Shown: piece by piece, positions 46,744-54,656 of the stretch | How positions within the stretch are numbered: position 1 is the stretch's first letter | Layout of the letters: each line of letters opens with the position of its first letter | Assembly (NCBI GenBank): GCA_021785515.1 | Contig: JAJYEX010000007.1 | Span: forward strand, 124,001-188,000 | DNA: 64,000 bases | Direction: 5' to 3' | Origin: Pseudomonadota bacterium | Lineage (GTDB): Bacteria > Pseudomonadota > Gammaproteobacteria > Acidiferrobacterales > UBA6901 | Position numbers and translations under genes: made by a program | The notes under the pieces: generated by a model | Told to the model about the DNA's origin: nothing | Databases searched by the model: none | The model's input: only the letters and a program-made list of their open reading frames with translations

Positions 46744-47475
46744 TCAGCGCTTCCCGGACGCGCCCGATCGACGTTCATCGTGCTGGGGCTTCGATCGGGG
46801 ACGATTGGCTGCAGCAGGGCCTGCGGTAAGCCACAGGGGCCGGATTTCGGTCAGAAGCTGACCGGCAAAGACGATGCCGTGGCTGTTGACCGGCAATCCT
46901 GCCGCATGCAGTGCCTCTGCGGTCCAGGTATTGCATGTATGGAACGCATCGTAAGTGCCGGTGGATGCAAAGAACTCGCTGTGTGGCAGCATGCCTGGTT
47001 CGACACCGATGAAGTGACCGTGCGGCCCTTTGCGGAAATAGTCTGCAAGAAACCGGTCGAGGCGGCGGACCCCAGACCGGGAAACACACAACCAATGCAG
47101 GGTCGCACCAGCCTCTTCCCCAGCCCGCAGGCGCGATCCAAAGCCCTGCAGCAGGACTACGCTGGAAGAAGGCAGGATCGACCTGAGCGCCAGGCCGAGC
47201 CCCTGTTTGCTTGATTCGTAGAACCGGCGGTTACCCCACCCGAAACCCAGATAGCGGGCGTGCCGGAAATGGCCGTGCAGACCCGTCAGCACGGTACCGA
47301 GGGCCTTCGCCGGTACGATCAGGCCGGTATGCCAGCCATAGTCCGCAACCGCTACCGGAACCTCCATACGGGAACATGGCCGATGCGCGGCCGGCGCCGC
47401 AGCGAACGCCGCAGTCACCAGAAAACCGGTCGCTGCCACGGCTGAACGCACTGCAACCAAGGGGCGGCAACCCAC
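46744..47475 (-). CDS. DUF2459-family exported protein
   Basis: A 243-residue protein with an N-terminal signal-like segment (about 5-27, AVAATGFLVTAAFAAAP). The DUF2459 pattern is visible: YGWHTGLIVPA, ARYLGFGWGNRRFYE and FHTCNTWTAEALHAAGLPV, with conserved His, Cys and Asn that suggest an NlpC/P60-like cysteine-peptidase fold. No function is established for the family. It runs against the direction of the fab-mltG cluster. Confidence 0.85.
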   Translation of the reverse strand: MGCRPLVAVRSAVAATGFLVTAAFAAAPAAHRPCSRMEVPVAVADYGWHTGLIVPAKALGTVLTGLHGHFRHARYLGFGWGNRRFYESSKQGLGLALRSILPSSSVVLLQGFGSRLRAGEEAGATLHWLCVSRSGVRRLDRFLADYFRKGPHGHFIGVEPGMLPHSEFFASTGTYDAFHTCNTWTAEALHAAGLPVNSHGIVFAGQLLTEIRPLWLTAGPAAANRPRSKPQHDERRSGASGKR

Positions 47476-47742
47476 GATTTAGCAGCGGGATCGAGCCCGG
47501 ACCGCAAGGCATAATCCGGACATGCTGCCCGCAGGCGTTCGCACGAACGGGGCAGCCATCATACTGGAACTGCACGCCGACCCCCGGGGAGGGGATCGGC
47601 GCCGTACCCCCCTGAAACCGTCCTCCACACGCCGGCCGGACCCTGGGGACCCGTTAACGCACCGGCGTGACGCCAGCCTGCGCAGCCCTCCTGACGGCCA
47701 TCGGGAAGAAAAATCAGGCTTCGCAGGCAACGGAAGAGGGTA

Positions 47743-48204
47743 TCAGGGCTTGCCTCCGGAATTCATGGGCTGTCCCTTGGCGATGGAATGCAGATAGGCC
47801 ACCATGTCCACCATCGCCTTGCTGTCCGGCGCCGGCGGATGGCCGCCCAGTCCGGCCTTGATGCAGTGCTGAATCTGCATTTCCAGCGTCACGACGTGCC
47901 CGGCCTTCGGGTTGTAGCGGGGGAAGATCGCCGCCGCGTTGACCAGGCTCGGCAGGACCGTCATGCCATTCGGCAGCCGGCCCTTGACCAGGCCTCCGCC
48001 CACGTGGCAGGTATCGCAGGTTACCGGAGCACCTCCCATGTGACGCGTACCGCCAAATGTCCCGTGCTCGAACAGATAGCGCCCGTGGTTTGCGGCGGCG
48101 TGGAGTTCCATTGCCGGATTTGCAGCCTGGGCGTTCGCGGCAATGCCGAGGGTAAGCGTGACGGCAGCGGCCAGCGCTGAAGTGATTGCGATAAGTTTAT
48201 TCAT
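47743..48204 (-). CDS. Periplasmic mono-heme cytochrome c, TsdA-domain-like
   Basis: A 153-residue exported cytochrome c. Residues 1-27 are a signal peptide (MNKLIAITSALAAAVTLTLG then ANAQA). The heme site is VTCDTCHVGGG (CxxCH, about residue 64). The region following, VLPSLVNAAAIFPRYN and LEMQIQHCIKAGLGG, then DSKAMVDMVAYLHSIAKG, closely follows the pattern of thiosulfate-dehydrogenase (TsdA/SoxX-like) cytochrome domains. There is one heme, so it is probably an electron carrier or a partner of another subunit, not a complete TsdA. The start at 48204 was taken because the signal peptide begins there. Confidence 0.85.
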   Translation of the reverse strand: MNKLIAITSALAAAVTLTLGIAANAQAANPAMELHAAANHGRYLFEHGTFGGTRHMGGAPVTCDTCHVGGGLVKGRLPNGMTVLPSLVNAAAIFPRYNPKAGHVVTLEMQIQHCIKAGLGGHPPAPDSKAMVDMVAYLHSIAKGQPMNSGGKP

Positions 48205-48598
48205 GAGTGTGGCTCGTCCTTTTTGAAGTGCTCTGAACTGCGGTTTGTGACGGAATGTTAATCTCTGACCATTACAATATCGCTTCTTAGGGCGAGTCCA
48301 AAGAATATAATTCATTGGTTGCCGGTACAACTGCGGCATCACCGGACAGGACCGGCAGCCGGTGCAAATGCGCCGGTCCGCCCGCCGGCACCGTTTGGGA
48401 GCCGCATCTGCGGCCGCAGGCATCATGCGGTTGCTCGCAGTCTGCTGTTACTGAAGGTATCATGAGCTACTGAATATAATGCGGTTTCCGGCTACCTCGA
48501 CCAGGGCGACACGGTGTCGCCGCAATGTGGAGGGTGCAGGATAAAGGGACCTGGGTCCCGCGACGGAAGCACCGCCGCAAGCAAGGAGAAAACAGGTT
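48205..48598. promoter_or_regulatory. Divergent intergenic region between cytochrome c gene and mltG
   Basis: 394 bp without a supported gene. On the plus strand a perfect TATAAT is present at 48475-48480, with a poor -35 (CTGAAG) 18 bp upstream, plausibly the mltG promoter. On the minus strand the AT-rich 48240-48310 probably drives the cytochrome gene. Confidence 0.45.
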
Positions 48599-49669
48599 TT
48601 GGGAAAACTGGCCGCAAGGTTCCGATATGGGCTCATCGCCGCTGCCATTCTGGCGGCCGGTGCCGCAGGCTATCTGCTGTGGTTTGGACTGAGGCCGTTA
48701 TCCTTGCCGCAGCAGATCTACAAGGTGCGTGCGGGCACCAGCCTCCACGACTTCAGTCGCGAGCTCTACGATCAGCATGTCCTCCCGGATCCACGCAGTC
48801 TGGTGCTGCTGGCCTACCTGGAAGGAGAGAGCCGCGGCCTGAAAACAGGGGAGTACCACTTTCCTTCCGGTATCACTGCCCTGGGAATCCTGCGACGGGT
48901 GGTGTCCGGCGATGTGGTGCAGTACCCGTTTACCATCGTCGACGGCTGGACCTTTGCCCAGGTCATGCAGGCGCTGGAAGTAGCGCCCCATATGCTCCAC
49001 ACCCTGCGTAACCTGACGCCGGCTGAAATCATGGCGAGCATCGGACATCCCGGCGTCATGCCTGAAGGGGAATTCTTTCCGGACACCTACGATTATGCGG
49101 CGGGGATGTCCGACCGCATGGTTCTCGAGCGCGCCTACCGCAGGATGCAGCGCACACTGCGCGAGGAATGGGCCGCACGCGACCGCTCCATCCCGCTGCA
49201 GACGCCGGCCCAGGCCCTGATTCTTGCGTCCATCATCGAGAAAGAGGCAAGTCTGCCGTCGGAACGCCTCATTATTTCGGGCGTCTTCTACAACCGGCTG
49301 CGGCTGGGCATGAGGCTGCAAACCGACCCAACCGTGATCTATGGCCTGGGCAAGAGCTACGACGGCAAGATCACGACCGCGGATCTGCACCGCTGGACGC
49401 CCTACAACACCTATATGATATTGGGACTGCCGCCGACACCGATTTCCATGCCGAGCAAGGAAGCGCTGTACGCCGCGCTCAACCCGGCGACGACCAAGGC
49501 GCTGTACTTCGTGGCGCGCGGTGACGGAACCCACGTGTTCTCCGACACCCTGGCGGGCCAGGACCGTGCTGTCATCAAGTACCAGCTGCACGGACGGGTT
49601 CCGGTGCAACGCCCGCAGGCGCCGCGGCGGCGTGCCACCGGACACCCTGCCGGCAGCGCCACTTCATGA
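48599..49669 (+). CDS. mltG: Endolytic murein transglycosylase MltG
   Basis: A 356-residue inner-membrane enzyme that cleaves nascent glycan strands. One N-terminal helix (about 10-30, YGLIAAAILAAGAAGYLLW) is followed by the MltG domain with the catalytic glutamate in ASIIEKEASLPSER (about residue 216) and the signatures LQTDPTVIYGLG and YNTYMILGLPPTPI. The start is TTG 48599, with AAGGAG 11 bp upstream. It overlaps tmk by 4 bp, opening the mltG-tmk-holB-pilZ-tatD operon. Confidence 0.95.
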   Translation: MGKLAARFRYGLIAAAILAAGAAGYLLWFGLRPLSLPQQIYKVRAGTSLHDFSRELYDQHVLPDPRSLVLLAYLEGESRGLKTGEYHFPSGITALGILRRVVSGDVVQYPFTIVDGWTFAQVMQALEVAPHMLHTLRNLTPAEIMASIGHPGVMPEGEFFPDTYDYAAGMSDRMVLERAYRRMQRTLREEWAARDRSIPLQTPAQALILASIIEKEASLPSERLIISGVFYNRLRLGMRLQTDPTVIYGLGKSYDGKITTADLHRWTPYNTYMILGLPPTPISMPSKEALYAALNPATTKALYFVARGDGTHVFSDTLAGQDRAVIKYQLHGRVPVQRPQAPRRRATGHPAGSATS

Positions 49670-50289
49670 GCCGAGGGCGCTTCATTACGCTTGAGGGGAT
49701 CGAGGGGGCGGGAAAGAGCACGAGTCTCGACTACATCCGGATGCTGCTGCAGACGGCCGGCGTACCTCATCTGGTGACGCGTGAGCCCGGTGGCACCGAA
49801 CTGGGCGAGGCGTTGCGTGAAATCATGCTGCACCGCGGGGCGACGCCCATTTGTTTTGACAGCGAACTGCTGCTCATGTTTGCGGCACGCGCCCAGCATA
49901 TCGCCGAACGTATCCGGCCATCCCTGGATGACGGCACATGGGTGATATGCGACCGCTTTACGGATGCGACCTACGCTTACCAGGGCGGTGGACGTGGCAT
50001 ACCGGATGAACGCATCGCCACGCTCGAGGACTGGGTGCAGGGCGAACTGCGACCCGATCTGACGCTGCTGTTCGATATTCCGGTGGAGCAGGGGCTGGCG
50101 CGTGCCGGCAGCCGCGGCGCGCCCGACCGCTTCGAACGCGAGCAGCAGGAATTTTTCGAGCGGGTGCGCGCACGCTACCTTGCGGCAGCGCGCCGCGAAA
50201 CCGGCCGCATCCGGGTGATCGATGGCGCGGCCGCACCCCATCAGGTCCAGGACCAGATCCGCGCCGTTCTGGATAAATTCATGTCATGA
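49666..50289 (+). CDS. tmk: Thymidylate kinase
   Basis: A 207-residue dTMP kinase. P-loop ITLEGIEGAGKSTSLDYI, TREPGGTELGEALREI, the DR motif ICDRFTDATYAYQGGGRG and the lid SRGAPDRFEREQQEFF are complete. It overlaps mltG and holB by 4 bp each, so the five genes are probably translationally coupled. Confidence 0.97.
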   Translation: MSRGRFITLEGIEGAGKSTSLDYIRMLLQTAGVPHLVTREPGGTELGEALREIMLHRGATPICFDSELLLMFAARAQHIAERIRPSLDDGTWVICDRFTDATYAYQGGGRGIPDERIATLEDWVQGELRPDLTLLFDIPVEQGLARAGSRGAPDRFEREQQEFFERVRARYLAAARRETGRIRVIDGAAAPHQVQDQIRAVLDKFMS

Positions 50290-51281
50290 CCGTCAAAGCG
50301 CAACAATATCCCTGGATGCTGGCTCCAGCCCGCCGCCTGCTCCAGGATATGGCGCGCCTGCCACACGCCCTGCTGCTCACTGGACCGTACGGACTCGGCA
50401 AGACCGCGTTCGCTGCCCACATGGCGGAGATGCTTTTCTGCGGACATCCAGACAGCGCGGCATTATCGGTCTGCGGCCAGTGCCAGAACTGCCGCCTGTT
50501 GGCGGCCGGCACCCACCCCGACCTGCAATGGGTGGCCCCGGCGGAAGCGGGCAAGGCCATCATAATCGACCAGATCCGTGCCCTTGCTGAATTCCTGCAT
50601 CTGCGCCCGCATATAGGATTGCGGAAGATCGTCGTGTTTGCGCCGGCCGAAGCGATGAACACCAACGCCGCTAACGCGCTGCTCAAGCTGCTGGAGGAAC
50701 CGCCACCGGACAGCCTGCTGATGCTGGTGAGCAGTGACCCGGCACGTTTGCCGGGTACAGTGCGCAGCCGCTGCCAGCGCCTGACGTTTCCGCTGCCGGC
50801 CCGCGACGAGGCGCTCGCCTGGCTGAGAACGGCAGAGGGATTTCCCGGTGGCGAGGCCGAACTGCTGCTCGATCTCGCCGGTGGGGCGCCCCTGCGGGCG
50901 CTGGAGCTGGCCCGAGAGGGGTTTCTCCCGGTTCGCAATGACCTGCTGGCCGATCTGGAAGCGCTGGGCAATGGAAAGACGGATCCGGTGTCCTGCGCGG
51001 CACGCTGGAAAGCGCACGGGACCCGGCGCTGCCTGGAATGGCTGGAGGGCGGGGTCATGGACCTGATCCGGGGTAGCATGGCCGGTTCGCCGGGAACAAG
51101 GACCAATCCGGACCTCAGGGAGCGGTTGCATGTACTTCAAAAGCGGTTAGACTTGAATCAGTTATTCCGTTTTCTGGAGACCGTTACCGGCGGGCGGCGT
51201 CTTCTCGGCGGGCCTTTAGACGAACTCTTGCTGGTTGAGGACATTCTGATCCGGTGGACCAGGCTGGCGCGACAGAAATAG
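50286..51281 (+). CDS. holB: DNA polymerase III subunit delta'
   Basis: A 331-residue clamp-loader subunit. AAA+ domain with LLTGPYGLGKTAFAAHMAE, a zinc-binding CGQCQNCRLL, the motif TNAANALLKLLEEPP and the SRC motif in TVRSRCQRLTFPL. The C-terminal region is the collar. The P-loop is closer to consensus than in E. coli delta', which cannot bind ATP. Confidence 0.95.
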   Translation: MTVKAQQYPWMLAPARRLLQDMARLPHALLLTGPYGLGKTAFAAHMAEMLFCGHPDSAALSVCGQCQNCRLLAAGTHPDLQWVAPAEAGKAIIIDQIRALAEFLHLRPHIGLRKIVVFAPAEAMNTNAANALLKLLEEPPPDSLLMLVSSDPARLPGTVRSRCQRLTFPLPARDEALAWLRTAEGFPGGEAELLLDLAGGAPLRALELAREGFLPVRNDLLADLEALGNGKTDPVSCAARWKAHGTRRCLEWLEGGVMDLIRGSMAGSPGTRTNPDLRERLHVLQKRLDLNQLFRFLETVTGGRRLLGGPLDELLLVEDILIRWTRLARQK

Positions 51282-51284
51282 ACC

Positions 51285-51650
51285 ATGGCTGAAACGATCA
51301 AACCGGTTTCTGCGGCGAGACCGGGGGTGCTGTCCCTTACGATCAAGGACAAGAGCGCTCTCTACGCGGCTTACATGCCCTATGTGAAGGGGGGAGGCAT
51401 ATTCATTCCCAGCACCAAGCCCTACAAGCTCGGCGATGAAGTCTTCATGCTGCTGACCCTGATGGACAGCAAGGAGAAGATCCCGGTGGCCGGCCACGTA
51501 ATATGGGTGACGCCGGCCGGGGCCCAGGGCAGCCGGGCTGCGGGCATCGGCATACAGTTCAGCGAAAAGGACTCGGGCACTGCCCGCAACAAGATCGAGA
51601 ACCTGCTCGCCGGCCAGCTGACATCGGACAAGCCGACCCATACCATGTAA
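51285..51650 (+). CDS. pilZ: Type IV pilus assembly protein PilZ
   Basis: A 121-residue single PilZ domain (GVLSLTIKDKSALYAAYMPY, GGGIFIPSTKPYKLGDEVF, VAGHVIWVTP, GIGIQF). The RxxxR and (D/N)xSxxG c-di-GMP-binding motifs are not present, as in Pseudomonas aeruginosa PilZ, which acts on pilus assembly rather than binding c-di-GMP. It sits between holB and tatD as in pseudomonads. Confidence 0.93.
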   Translation: MAETIKPVSAARPGVLSLTIKDKSALYAAYMPYVKGGGIFIPSTKPYKLGDEVFMLLTLMDSKEKIPVAGHVIWVTPAGAQGSRAAGIGIQFSEKDSGTARNKIENLLAGQLTSDKPTHTM

Positions 51651-51656
51651 CAGGCG

Positions 51657-52466
51657 ATGGCCTTCCTCACGGATTCCCACTGCCACATCACTTTCGAACC
51701 CCTCGCGAGCCAGCTCCCCCGGATTCTGCACAACGCCAGCGCCAACGCGGTAGGGTGCATGCTGTGCGTGTCGGTGAGTCTGGAGGGCTTCCCGCAGGTG
51801 CTGGAGGTGGCGCACACCCATGGCCAGGTTTACGCGTCGGTCGGCATGCACCCCGGGGAAACCGGGGGGGAAGAGCCAACGACTGAAAAGCTGCTCGCCC
51901 TGGCGGCCGATCCGCGTGTTGTCGCAATTGGTGAAACCGGTCTGGACTACTATCGATCGAGCGGAGGCGAGACGCAGCAGCAGGAGCGCTTCCGCCGCCA
52001 TATCCGTGCCGCGCGTGCTTGCGGAAAACCACTGATCATCCATACGCGCGAGGCGCGCGCGGACACGCTACGGATTCTGCGGGAAGAGCAGGCCGGGCAG
52101 GTGGGTGGGGTCATGCACTGCTTCACTGAAGACTGGGATACAGCCAGCGCCGCCCTGGACCTGGGGTTCTATATCTCCTTCTCAGGCATCCTCACGTTCC
52201 GTACCGCCGAATCGCTGCGCGCCGTCGCGGCCCGTGTTCCGCAGGAGCGGCTGCTGATTGAGACCGATTCCCCGTATCTCGCGCCGGTACCGCTGCGCGG
52301 GAAAACCAACGAACCGGCCCATGTGCGGCACGTCGCGGAGCGGCTGGCCGCCCTGCGCGGGCTGGGTCTGGCGGAAACGGCCCGGATCACCACAGAGAAC
52401 TTCTTCAGACTGTTTACCGCCGCCCGGATGCCGGATGACGCTTCGTTGCCCCGAATCGCGTCCTGA
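51657..52466 (+). CDS. TatD-family metal-dependent hydrolase (YcfH)
   Basis: A 269-residue TIM-barrel hydrolase with DSHCHITFEP at the N terminus, SVGMHPGE, GETGLDYYRSSG, PLIIHTREA, MHCFTEDWDTA and IETDSPYLAPVPLRGKTNEP, all TatD metal-site motifs. Relatives are deoxyribonucleases or D-aminoacyl hydrolases; the substrate is uncertain. It ends the operon. Confidence 0.93.
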   Translation: MAFLTDSHCHITFEPLASQLPRILHNASANAVGCMLCVSVSLEGFPQVLEVAHTHGQVYASVGMHPGETGGEEPTTEKLLALAADPRVVAIGETGLDYYRSSGGETQQQERFRRHIRAARACGKPLIIHTREARADTLRILREEQAGQVGGVMHCFTEDWDTASAALDLGFYISFSGILTFRTAESLRAVAARVPQERLLIETDSPYLAPVPLRGKTNEPAHVRHVAERLAALRGLGLAETARITTENFFRLFTAARMPDDASLPRIAS

Positions 52467-52579
52467 GCGTTCCTGACCGACTGCTGGCATCTCACGCGTT
52501 CGTCCTTCCGGAAGCACGATCCAGCGGATAAGATCGTCAGAGAAATAAGATTAGAAATCGTATTTAAGTATTTGAATTA

Positions 52580-53716
52580 TTATATAGAAATTAAATCCAA
52601 TACCTGTTCGATAACCTCCGGCCGGTGGTAGGCGTGCGGCGAAAGCCGAATGGCACCACCACGCAGAGCACAGACGACACGCTGTCCCTGGAGATGGGCA
52701 AACAGGGTGGATGCCGGAAGCCTGCGATGACGGAAGCTCACGATCCCGGCATAACGTCGGGGCTCGTCGCGGGTCAGCAGCTCCAGATCCGCTGTGGCGG
52801 CTATGCCGTCCATGAGGCGACGCGCGTGACCGAGCACCCTGCGTTCGATTTCAGCCAAGCCGGCTTCCTCCAGCAGCTCGAGACTCGCTGACAGGGCGTG
52901 GATACCCAACATGTTCGGGCTGCCGCATTCGAAACGGCGCGCGCTTGCCGCCGGTGTCCACTCGATACGATCGAAGTCCCCGGGGTCTTCGGTCATGTGC
53001 CAACCGTATTCATGCAGCGCCAGGCGTGCGCGCCACGCGGGGGCGCAGTAGAACACACCAATGCCCTCGGGTCCCAGCAGCCACTTGTGGCCATCGGCCA
53101 CCAGAAAATCGATCGCCATGCCCTGCACATCGTGCGGCACCACGCCCAATCCCTGGATCGCGTCCACGCATAGCGCAATCCCGCGCTCCCGGCACTGCCG
53201 TCCCAGGCGGGCAAGGTCCAGGCGCAGACCCGTGACGTATTGAACGCTGCTCACCGACAGCAGCCGGGTATGCCCGTCGGCAGCGGCAATAAGATCGGAT
53301 TCGGGATCGGCGGATTCCGTCAGCTGAATCTGGCGGAGCTCCACGCCATAGCGTTCGAGCGACTGCCAGACAATGCGATTGGAAGGAAACTCACCCGCAG
53401 GGATGATGACATTGTCGCCGGCCTGCCACGGCATGCCGTGGGCAACCATGGAGAGGCCTTCCGACGTGTTCTTGATGAGAGCGATGTCGTCGGCTGATGC
53501 GGCATTGACCAAGCGTGCACACTGCGTACGCAGAAAGCGTTCCTGTTCAAGCCATGAGCCGTAGTCGTGCGCCCCCATGTCGACACACTCGGCAGCAAAC
53601 TGGCGCACAGCATCGCCCGTGCGCATAGGCCAGGGGGCCACGGCCGCGTGGTTCAGGTACAGCAGATTGGTGTCGACAGGGAACTCCTGTTCGAAGAGAT
53701 CATCGAGATCGGTCAT
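52580..53716 (-). CDS. Class V (SufS/Csd-like) aminotransferase family enzyme
   Basis: A 378-residue fold-type I PLP enzyme. PLP lysine is in VADGHKWLLGPEGIGVFYC (about residue 213), with NLLYLNHAAVAPWP at the N terminus, NTSEGLSMVAHGM, SVQYVTGLRLDL and FECGSPNMLGIHAL. It lacks the SufS/IscS active-site cysteine loop, so it is not assigned as a desulfurase; relatives are annotated as kynureninase-like or isopenicillin-epimerase-like proteins of unknown substrate. The start at 53716 (MTDLDDLFEQEFP) was chosen over an upstream codon. Confidence 0.85.
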   Translation of the reverse strand: MTDLDDLFEQEFPVDTNLLYLNHAAVAPWPMRTGDAVRQFAAECVDMGAHDYGSWLEQERFLRTQCARLVNAASADDIALIKNTSEGLSMVAHGMPWQAGDNVIIPAGEFPSNRIVWQSLERYGVELRQIQLTESADPESDLIAAADGHTRLLSVSSVQYVTGLRLDLARLGRQCRERGIALCVDAIQGLGVVPHDVQGMAIDFLVADGHKWLLGPEGIGVFYCAPAWRARLALHEYGWHMTEDPGDFDRIEWTPAASARRFECGSPNMLGIHALSASLELLEEAGLAEIERRVLGHARRLMDGIAATADLELLTRDEPRRYAGIVSFRHRRLPASTLFAHLQGQRVVCALRGGAIRLSPHAYHRPEVIEQVLDLISI

Positions 53717-54656
53717 GAATGCTGCCTGGATGCTCCGGATTTCCGGCGGGTTCGCGCGGCCCGGACATCGGTCCGGACACCCGGGGCTGATCTTAGCAAG
53801 CCGTCCGCTCCACGTCTCCTGTCCGGCCACCGTCAGACCGCGCGTCACGCGAAAACTGCGGGTCAGGCTTCACAAACCGGGCCCGTGACCGCCCCGGCAC
53901 ATCCGGATTCTTTCGCCGGCGTCGGCCGCCGCAAACTAATCGATCGCAACGGAAGGGTTGCCCGGCGAAGCCTGTGGCGCGGGAAATTTCCGGTTTGACG
54001 ACTGAAGCCGCTCCCGACATTTTGCACATCGCCAAATCGTGGTTCCAGCACTTTGCCGGGTCGCGCATCATCATATTCGCCAACATGAAAGATGTTCCAG
54101 GGTTTCTGGCACGGGAACAACCGCTTCAATGACCTGAACGTATGTGCGCCGGCCCTCGATAAACGCGATGGGACGTCCAAGTCTCCCTCGCGCACTCGGT
54201 CTCGGCGCACTCTTTGTGCCTGCGCATGCGCTTCGGCACTGCCGCGGCCGCCCTGCTGCGGCGAGCGGCGTGCACTTCCGGTGCCCGCCAATCGCTCGCC
54301 TGCGCAATGGCTGGACGGCGTTTCGGTTGTCCTTGCAGGTGGCCTTACGAGCCACCCGCCCGGACCCTACGCCTCCCGCGGACTACGCGCCCTCGCTTCG
54401 CTTTCCATGGCGCGCAGCGAAGGATAAAACCACTTCGAAATGGCCGTCTGCGAATGAAAGACATTCCTCTTCCGCAGCATCCGGTTAACGACAGCTCCGG
54501 ACACGCACGGAACACGTGCAATCCGGATGGCCATTATTTCCTTAATCAAGCCACAGCATTGCATGGCGCTGACGGATAGTGTAGCTATCCCGCATGGGAC
54601 ACCCAGAACAGAGCTCCAGACCGGGTCAGCAGAACCGCCGACCGGATGGGACAGAC
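53717..54656. other. 940-bp intergenic region, no gene supported
   Basis: Several open frames exist on both strands but all are Arg/Pro/Ala-rich and without ribosome binding sites, which is usual for GC-rich noncoding DNA. The stretch 54140-54420 has an open plus-strand frame (54092-54427) that is the least bad candidate but is not convincing. The final 50 bp before the ATPase gene presumably hold its promoter. Confidence 0.5.
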
